Assembly (NCBI RefSeq): GCF_016801865.2
Contig: NC_068939.1
Coordinates: 178,280,792 to 178,344,791 of the forward strand
Source: Culex pipiens pallens
Taxonomy: Eukaryota > Arthropoda > Insecta > Diptera > Culicidae
DNA length: 64,000 nucleotides
Direction: 5' to 3'
Shown: one piece after another, positions 55,935 to 64,000 of the stretch
Numbering within the stretch: position 1 is the stretch's first letter
How the letters are laid out: every line of letters begins with the position of its first letter
Program-made: the position numbers and the translations under genes
Notes under the pieces: generated by a model
What the model saw: only the letters and a program-made list of their open reading frames with translations
Databases searched by the model: none
Told to the model about the DNA's origin: nothing

Positions 55935-58805
55935 AACTAACATTAGATGTTAGTGCAAGGCATTGTAGAAATATTTCATGCTTATTTGATCATAAAAACG
56001 AACGAAAAACGCAAACGCAAAAGTGGTCTATTCGAAATTAAAAATTTTACGTTATCTTTTTCTTGTCATTATCACCACAATTTTTTTTGATTATTCAGGC
56101 CTGAAAGGGCCATGTTACAATTATCATAAATTGACAATTAAAGCAATATTTTCTACTGTACTTTTAAAGATCTAAAAAATTTATAATTCATGTTATTTTG
56201 GAAAAATATAAGCTTTGTGATGAGGACCTTAGCATCGATTTTTGAACTCAAACAAAACAAAAAGAAGAACTCTTTTATCGATTTTGAACGCAGCAAAACA
56301 ACAATAAAAATCAAACGCCCGTCAAACTCGTAGATGAACCGATAGGCAAAACCACCCCCGCCAAAAGTCCATAAACCCAAATTACCACCATTTTTAGAGC
56401 AGCCCGAAAAACAAACCCAAAACAGCAGCCAACAAAAAGAACAGAGAACAAGAAATTTTCACCGCCATGAATCGTAATTACCAGCGCCCAATAAATCACA
56501 CCGAAATCGAGTTTGCCCAAAGTTTTTCTTTTTTTTTATTTTTATTTTTTTGCGGGTTATTCGATAATCAAACCTCAGCGGAATTAGCGGAAAATTATCG
56601 AGCATGGATTTAAAAAGCACATTCCATACAAGGTAATTAACTCATTTGGGTAGCCAAGCGAAAATTTTCGTCGGTTATTTGAGTTTTTTTTTTTAAACAT
56701 AAGTTACACAAATATTTGCTGAAAATGTCATTAAATTTGTTTATCTGCGTGGCATCGTTTGACGTCAGTGGAAACACACAGCATATGCAAATTAAAAGGA
56801 CAATTTAAAAGTCAAACTCGTCAAATGCAAATGTGATATTGGTGAACAATGACACTGTTTGAATGGTTTTGAGTGAAAATACACATTCTCGCCATCAAGT
56901 CATCAAACGTTCCAATGTAAATTTTATTGTTTTTTGGTCCTGACCGCGTTGGATTGAACCTTTTTGTTCATTTGTATAACTGAAAAAAAATATTTAAGGA
57001 GACAAAAAAAAACAAACACTCAATCATCGGTGGGACAATCAGCTTTGGTTGAGTGAATCCCTGTTTCGAACAGGTGCGCCAACGGCGGAATTCGATGCCA
57101 AACAAATAAACAAATAGCCAATACCACCACCCCAGAGAGAGGTCAGTCGGAAATTTCGCCGGATAATGACATTTCAATAATGAAAGGTGCCCCCAAAAGT
57201 CGACACACGCGCGCGTCGATAAAAGAACCCAAAATGGCAGGTTGTAGGTTGGCAAAAAAAGAAAATCGCCGAATCAACAGCGGAAATTGAATCCTTGCTG
57301 TCGATTTATGAAGCCAAACCGACGGGATTATCCTCCTGACATAAGCTGTTAATCCTGGGTTTGTCCTGCCGGCGGCCGAATGGAGTTAAGTGGAGTGGAC
57401 AAAAATTTCGATTCCCTGCTTTATTGTTGGAGTAAATGGCAAATTTGGTCCAATAAAAAACACTCAGCATTGGGTGTCAGCAAAAAGTCAAATTTCAGAT
57501 GTTTTCTGAGATAAAATCACTCAAAACAAAATTTATCAAACTGTACATAGATTTGGATAATGCACATTCTCAAGACAATATTGTGTTTTTTTACTAATTA
57601 GTCACAAGTCTCAAAACCTCAAACCTTTCCTTGATTTCTAACTACATGAAATCGTTTTAACTGGTAGCCCGACTGAATTTTTTTCTTTTTTTAAACGCTA
57701 CCGCAGAAATAAAAACAAAAATATTCATGTCTCAAAAATTACACATTGTAAATTGTAAAAATTCAAAAATACCATAGAGTAACTATTTTAAGTTCTTCTC
57801 CTAAGATTATTGTTGCCTAATTTCAGATCATTCAGTTAAAACAAGACCTTTGAATGCTCTCAAAAGATCGAATTATTCTATTGGACAAAAGTGCTTCAAG
57901 CGTTAACAATAGGGTGGTTCAAATTTAACATTGGCTGAATTGATAATTTTGTTGCAAAGTTTTGTTTGTAACTGTATTTTTTTGGGACCATCTTCTTGAC
58001 CAGAGATCTCATTTTTGGTTAGTCCATACAAGCCCCTGAACAAACAGCTTTCCTTACAAAAATGGCATCCAAATATTCTTGATTCTGTATCTTGAGAGCG
58101 ACATTTCTGACCAATTTGGTGTCATCTGCAAAATTGTAGGTAAAACTGAGGACAGTCCAGGAAAACAAAAAAACTGATTTTCGCAAAAAAAAATGAGAAA
58201 AAAAAATTTGTTTGAGTAAATAACAAAGAAAAATATGTTTGTAAAGAGATAAATTTAAAAATAAGTTCCTGCGAAAATTTTCCATTTTCATGGATTTTTC
58301 AACAGTGTCAACTGTTAGATTTGCCTATAAATATTGTTATCGTAAATTTTCTATAAATTTGTTCAAGGAATTTGGATGTTTCAATAATCAATCTTAAAAT
58401 GAATTTGTCATGAAAAGTGTCGACTACATCACCTTTTTTTTGAGACGGATTTTATAATATCAAATCCATTTTTATTTTGAATGTGGTAAAATGTGTTATC
58501 ATGATAGTTTATCAAAAATCAGTGAAACTGCAAAAAATTACCATCTTCAAAAAAGAATGGTAAACAGTAAAAAAAACATTGTAAAATAACATCTGGAAAA
58601 AGGTACATTTTTTAAATCAGAGCAAATGTCTTATTACCTCTGAAGATGTGAAAATTTACAACTTTTCCGATGCAACGCCACTTTTTCAGTCAAAATTGAG
58701 GGAATATTGCATCATAAACCTTCCAATGTTAAACCTTCAACATTATCAAAGTTTTCTGTATACATTATTTCATGAAAATTTAAAATGCAACCCAGCTTAA
58801 ATACA
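55935..58805. other. intergenic; unique island at 56200-57450
   Basis: The island is A/C-rich and not repetitive. The - strand frames in it (for example 56968-57255) resemble no known protein. The rest is AT-rich repeat debris. Confidence 0.45.
58571..58765 (+). mobile_element. CACAG-type MITE copy, diverged
   Basis: Word order as in 48058-48236: TAAAATAACATCTGG, ATTACCTCTGAAGATG, TCATAAACCTTCCAA. Termini are eroded. Confidence 0.5.
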
Positions 58806-60635
58806 ATCCACTCGATTATCCGAAGGCCTAAAAAAAAATCACTTCAGATAGTCAAATTTCGGATAATCTAATGACCAAATCTCTACGAAATCGGTCTTTT
58901 TTATTAATTTTACTTTTTGGTATTTTTTAATCGGGCTGAAACATGCTAAGTGCCATTTTGCCTCATTAGTTTGTCCAGATAATTTACCATACAAATTTGA
59001 TAGCTGTCCATATAACAATGATGTATGAAAATTCAAAAATCTGTATCTTTTAAAGGAATTTTTTCGATCGATTTGGTGTCTTGGGCAAAGTTCTAGGTAT
59101 GGATTAGGACTACACTGAAAAAAAAAGATGCACGGCAAAAACAAATTGGTGATTTCAAATTTCACTTTTTGTTACTAAAACATGATGTGCAAAAACACTA
59201 TTTTTTAAGATATGTTAAAGGGGACATCAACTTTACAAACATTTCAAGGCTGTGCAAAAAATTTTTGACCGAGCTATGATTTTTTGAAAAAAAAAAACGA
59301 AATATTGGTCGAAAAAAATTTTCACCTTCATTTTTCGATGCTGATTTCGATGAAATTTTGATTAAGTGCACCGTTTTCAAGTTAAAACCGTTTTAAGGTA
59401 ACTTTTTTAAAAAAGTTGCAGTTTTTTTATTAGTGCACATGTCTGCCCATGCCCACTTTTGAAAACAATATTTTTGAAAAGCTGAAAAAATTCTCTTTTT
59501 TCTTTTTTAAACTTTGTTGCTACGGACCATTAGTGGCTGAGAAATCGCCATGCAAAGATCTAAAAACAGAAAAATTGATGTTTTTTTGAGTCTTACCATT
59601 TTATAATGTTGATATGTCAGCAACGAATGATCCGATTTTCAATAATAAAGTATGAAACATTCGTAAAATTTTCCAATCTTTTCGAAAACAATATTTGAAA
59701 AAAAATAAATTAAGACTAATATTTCGATAGAGCGTAAAATTAAATATTCAGCTTTCCAAAAATAGTACTTTTTTCAAAAGTGAGCAAATATGTGCTCTAA
59801 TAAAAAAAGAAAAAACTGCGAATATTTAAACAAAAGTGACCTAAAAATTGCTATAACTTGAAAACGGTGCACTTTATCAATATTTTCAAAGAGTACTTTT
59901 TGATTGCAAATTTTATTTAACATCGAAATTTTTTTGCGAAAATATTTCGATTTTTTTAAAATCAGTATTGACTCGAAAATTCATAACTCGGTCATAGATT
60001 TTTTTTCCCCTTTTTGGAAATTTCCAAAAAATTGGCAAAATATTTTTTTTTGCAAATCAATTTCAAGAGACAAAAAGTTAAATTAAAAATCACTTAAAAA
60101 ATTAATTCGTGTATAATTTTTTTCAGTCTAGTACTTATCCAAACCTACAACTTTGCCGAAGACATCAAATGGATCAAAAAATCCTTCAAAAGATACAGGT
60201 TTTTGAATTTTCATACATAATTTGTATGGACAGCTGCCAAATTTGTATGGAAAATTATATGGACAAACTAATAATGCAAAATAGATTCTTTGGGCATACC
60301 GAAGGCACCAACAATATTTTAGCCGGATTGAAAAATACAAAAGAAATACTCTAATCACGAATTTTTTTTTTCGTTGTCTTATTTATGACTGTCCATAAAC
60401 TTCTTTAAAAGAATCTAGAATTTATAAATCCAAGATGGCGGCCAAAATGGCGGTGATGAAATATAAAAAAAATATTTGTTTTATTTATTTGGCAATTAAC
60501 TAGTTAAATTTGTCTAAAATAAGAAGAACCCTAATTTAATGCTAAAAGAAAGACAAAAATACTTTGATTCAATTACACGAAGTCCCATACAAACCTTCGC
60601 ATAATTGAACTTCGAATAATCGAGTCTGGACTGAT
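58806..60635. mobile_element. fold-back element 5, TCGATTATCC termini
   Basis: Left terminus CTCGATTATCCGAAGGCCT and right terminus ATAATCGAGTCTGGACTG. Arms are about 58806-59480 and 59740-60635. Both arms carry the GGTGTCTT(C/G)GGCAAAGTT word, inverted. Mirror-image frames at 58839-59165 (-) and 60109-60354 (+) reflect the repeat. Confidence 0.75.
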
Positions 60636-63132
60636 ATGTTTTCTAAAGAAACTGTCTTGTCTTTGTAGATATTGGGCTTGAAGTTGTCAAAGTTTTAAGA
60701 AGATTTGTTAAAGTGAAGCTGATTATGATCTCGTATAGACAAATAGCATTTTTGCAAATAATATTCAATTTGCTGAAGCATTTCAAATAAACAATGAGTA
60801 ACCATTTTCGGTGTGATAGACATCAATTTGGACATGTTTTGTGAAAACTACTATAGATAGTATTCTTTAAAGAGTCTAAACATTTTTCCAGACCAAATTT
60901 AAACCGTTAATGTCAATATTTTCGTTGCAAAAGTTGCAATTATTCAAAATATTAGAGAAAGTTTAAATGATTTCTGATATTCTTTTATGATGTAATTCAA
61001 CCTTAATTTAGAAGAACTAGATCAGTGATAAAATTACGCAATGTTAGAGGTTAAATTTAACTTTTTTAAATTAAAGATGTGCCCCTTATTAGATTTAATA
61101 TTATTATGATGTTTTTTACTGTTCACTGTAACTTGCTGATACTTGCGTGTAACATCAAACAAAGCCTTAAATTTGAATTTTTTGATCTTTCGAGACCACA
61201 ACAAATCGTGAAATCTCTGGGACATTTTAATTTCTTTATTGTTGAGTTGTTAATGAAATATTAAACTTTACAAGGAAACTGTCAACAAGAGATTGAGTGG
61301 TCAAGTCACCTAATTAGCTTAATTTATCGGGTTTCCCAAAGCAATAACATAACCATTAACACTAAAATCTATTGAACTTATTCTTTAAAGCTTCCCATTC
61401 ATTTCTTTTGTTATTAATTTCGGCTCTTTACATAAATACAATTCCGTCAATAAACCCACAAAATCCCGCCACCACGGGGGTGGCGTCCCATTGACAAGCC
61501 AACTGATCTTATTTCGAAATATTGTTAAAATGAAAGTGCCCGCCGTGGGTCGAAAAACAAACCGGTCAAACTGAAACGCGAAACCAACTCTCATTAGCAG
61601 AAAAGTGGTTCGTTTTGTGTTCTCGTGTAAATAACAGCGCACCAAGCAAACAAACAAAAACAAACAGCACCCCCACACCGAAGCCGCCCTGCCAATTGAT
61701 TGGCAGTTGGGGACTCGAACCTGTAAAAAGATTTAATTAGGTAATATCAGAGCACAATACCACAATACCATGTAATACTGAAAAATTGATGGAGAGCGTG
61801 GCTGAATGGGGTTGAATGCGAGAAAGAGAGAGGAGATTAATTAATTGTGTGTTGATTAATTGAAAACTGCGCGAAAATAGGCTCACTCTCTATTGTAGAC
61901 ACCAAGGCAGGACCGGAACGGAACCTTGTAAAACTAAACAAATTACTCAAAGAAGTACGAGTGGGTGAGAGAGGTAGGTAGGTGTGTTGGGGAACCAAAG
62001 AGAGAAAAGATTTAATAAAGAAAAGTTTAAAAATCCCAACCGTTTTGGCGTGTTATTGTGGCACTGTTGATGACAGCCCTTAGTTTCGTTCCTGGAGAGT
62101 GAGGGAGTCGTTTTATAGGATAATTATTATTAAAATTGAAATACCTTAAAAATATTTATTTAACAGCAAAATTCTACAACTAGAAAAATTCTAAACGAAA
62201 AACTAATATCTACAATCAATGTGATTAAACCGTAAAAACCACCATAATTTGCCTGTCTGGAAAACCGGCGCGGCAAATTGATTTGGGGAAATTAGTCTCA
62301 TTAGAACCATATCGTGCCAAAAAGGTGAAACCCCCCAAAAGCCTGCCTAAAGTCAAACCATTAGCGTGGCATCACCACCGGGGTTTCCTTCCCTTCCCAT
62401 CATCACTCCTTCATTGACTGCGTGGAAAAATTAGCCCAATTTTGCACCTTCCCGTTTGCCGAGAAAAAGCATCGGAAAAGCTGCTGCCATCACTCACCTG
62501 CCGCAGCAGGGTGGAAAAGATTTGTGTGTGAATTTTGGTGCGCAATTTTCCGGAAAAAATACTCTTCCATTTTCAGCAGACGTTCTAATGTGGGCAAAAC
62601 CAAACAAAATTCAATTTTTCTTTGCGGCAACTTTTGGCCCCGATGGTGATGATGAAGATGATGAGTTTTGCTTTGTTTGGTGAAACATTTCGGAATGCGA
62701 CGGAGGGGAAGTTGGGCTTCCGAATATTGAAAGAGGAAAATTGGACAGAGAAGGATGTTTTATGGTTTGGATTACTGTTTCCATGGATTTTGAGGATTAT
62801 TTTTAGTTTGCGATCCCCAATTTCTTCCCAGTTTTTCGATTTAATAATGAAGTACCAGACAGCGTTATTTTCATCATATTAAAATTAAAAGGATCTAGAA
62901 ATTCATTTAAAAATGAAATAATGAAATAAAAATATATATATATATGTTCAAGTAATTTTAAACAGTGTCATTTAATACGTACGATTTTCAATTAAAGAAA
63001 TTCAAGAAATTCAGAAAAAGCAATAATTTTCACCAATTCAGCAAACTCTACATATAAAATCATGAATTAAATAAAAATCATATAAAACATAAATTTATGA
63101 AATTTATGGTATAAATAAACTTTAAAAAATTA
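60636..63132. other. intergenic; unique island at 61380-62700
   Basis: The island has runs such as GAGAGAG near 61820 and a GATGATGAAGATGATGAG stretch near 62645. An acceptor-like TCTTTTTACAG on the - strand near 61721 could mark a - strand exon, but no protein-like frame follows. Confidence 0.4.
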
Positions 63133-63650
63133 TAAAAATGATAAAATTTATGAAATTTATGAAATTTATGAAATTTATGAAATTTATGAAATTTATGAAA
63201 TTTATGAAATTTATGAAATTTATGAAATTTATGAAATTTATGAAATTTATGAAATTTATGAAATTTATGAAATTTATGAAATTTATGAAATTTATGAAAT
63301 TTATGAAATTTATGAAATTTATGAAATTTATGAAATTTATGAAATTTATGAAATTTATGAAATTTATAAAATTTATGAAATTTATGAAATTTATGAAATT
63401 TATGAAATTTATGAAATTTATGAAATTTATGAAATTTATGAAATTTATGAAATTTATGAAATTTATGAAATTTATAAAATTTATGAAATTTATGAAATTT
63501 ATGAAATTTATGAAATTTATGAAATTTATGAAATTTATGAAATTTATGAAATTTATGAAATTTATGAAATTTATGAAATTTATGAAATTTATGAAATTTA
63601 TGAAATTTATGAAATTTATGAAATTTAAGAAATTTATGAAATAAATTGAA
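63133..63650. repeat. 9-bp satellite (ATGAAATTT)n
   Basis: About 57 tandem copies with rare variants (ATAAAATTT near 63367 and 63474; AAGAAATTT near 63627). The open Met-Lys-Phe frame is a repeat artefact. Confidence 0.97.
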
Positions 63651-63694
63651 TTTATGAAACTAGCTAAATAACTTCGAAGTTTGGAAAAAATAAT

Positions 63695-64000
63695 AAATTC
63701 AAGAAATTTATTATGTTCAGGAAGTTGAATTATTCAAGAAATTCAAGAATTTTAAAAAAATAAGGAATATAAGATATTCAAGCAATTCAAAAAATTCAAA
63801 AAAATCAAGAAATTCAAGAAATTTTCAAATTCAAGAAATTCAAGAAAATTCAAGAAATTCAAGAAATTCAAGAATTTTAAGAAATTCAAAAAAATCAAGA
63901 AATTCAAGAAATTCAAGAAATTCAAGAAATTCAAGAAATTCAAGAAATTCAAGAAATTCAAAAAATTCAAAAAATTCAAGAAATTCAAGAAATTCAAGAA
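63695..64000. repeat. 9-bp satellite (TTCAAGAAA)n, runs off window
   Basis: Increasingly regular towards the window end, where it is cut. It shares the GAAATT core and 9-bp period with the preceding satellite. Early single copies occur near 62998. Confidence 0.95.

Noticed and set aside
61690..61730. GGTTCGAGTCC on the - strand, a perfect tRNA box B
   Set aside because: No box A or cloverleaf at proper distance; likely chance or a tiny SINE scrap.
63138..63997. Met-Lys-Phe and Asn-Phe-Leu repeat proteins
   Set aside because: Translations of 9-bp satellites, open on either strand simply because the unit has no stop.
63695..64000. Heat-shock element array (GAA/TTC alternation)
   Set aside because: GAA and TTC are one base apart in one direction, not the two needed for regular nGAAn/nTTCn units.
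1..64000. CRISPR array, operon or bacterial defence system
   Set aside because: Introns, SINEs, LINEs and MITEs show animal nuclear DNA; tandem repeats lack unique equal-length spacers.

Overview
This is eukaryotic, AT-rich, intron- and transposon-dominated DNA. The one host gene is an insect-type membrane dipeptidase. The repeat families look culicine: dimeric tRNA-like SINEs, GTTATT-rich MITEs, long fold-back elements and an RTE-type LINE with a short (GTAA)n tail. I infer a mosquito, most likely Culex. No search was run to confirm this.

Host gene: eight coding exons on the + strand (15008-52169) join in phase into a 421-residue renal/membrane dipeptidase-like protein spread over 37 kb. 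Splice sites fit GT-AG. The five metal-ligand positions, the substrate-binding His and Arg, and the five disulfide cysteines known from human DPEP1 are present. The residue aligned with human Asp288 is Gly. There is no C-terminal GPI signal. Instead the N-terminus carries a hydrophobic signal or anchor segment. A strong splice acceptor at 14809 implies at least one undetected upstream exon. Several AATAAA signals follow the stop.

Layout: 1-1600 is an unrecognised, partly GC-rich remnant. 3352-6845 is a three-level transposon nest built on 164-bp tandem units. 9563-13857 is a long (TTTTTTG)n microsatellite split by two transposon insertions. 14.8-52.2 kb is the dipeptidase gene. Its introns hold fold-back elements, a SINE/MITE cluster (19.2-20.1 kb), a full-length LINE with an intact 1028-residue ORF and perfect target-site duplication (26484-30578), a GATA-motif minisatellite just upstream of exon 4, and blocks of degenerate ~127-bp repeats. 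52.2-63 kb is 3' UTR, MITEs, another fold-back and apparently non-coding unique sequence. 63.1-64.0 kb is two related 9-bp satellites running off the end.

The most interesting signal is in the LINE 5' leader. Six copies of a short hairpin share a conserved core, while their outer stems differ in sequence yet stay self-complementary. This within-element covariation suggests a selected RNA structure. Most other open reading frames are artefacts of repeats.
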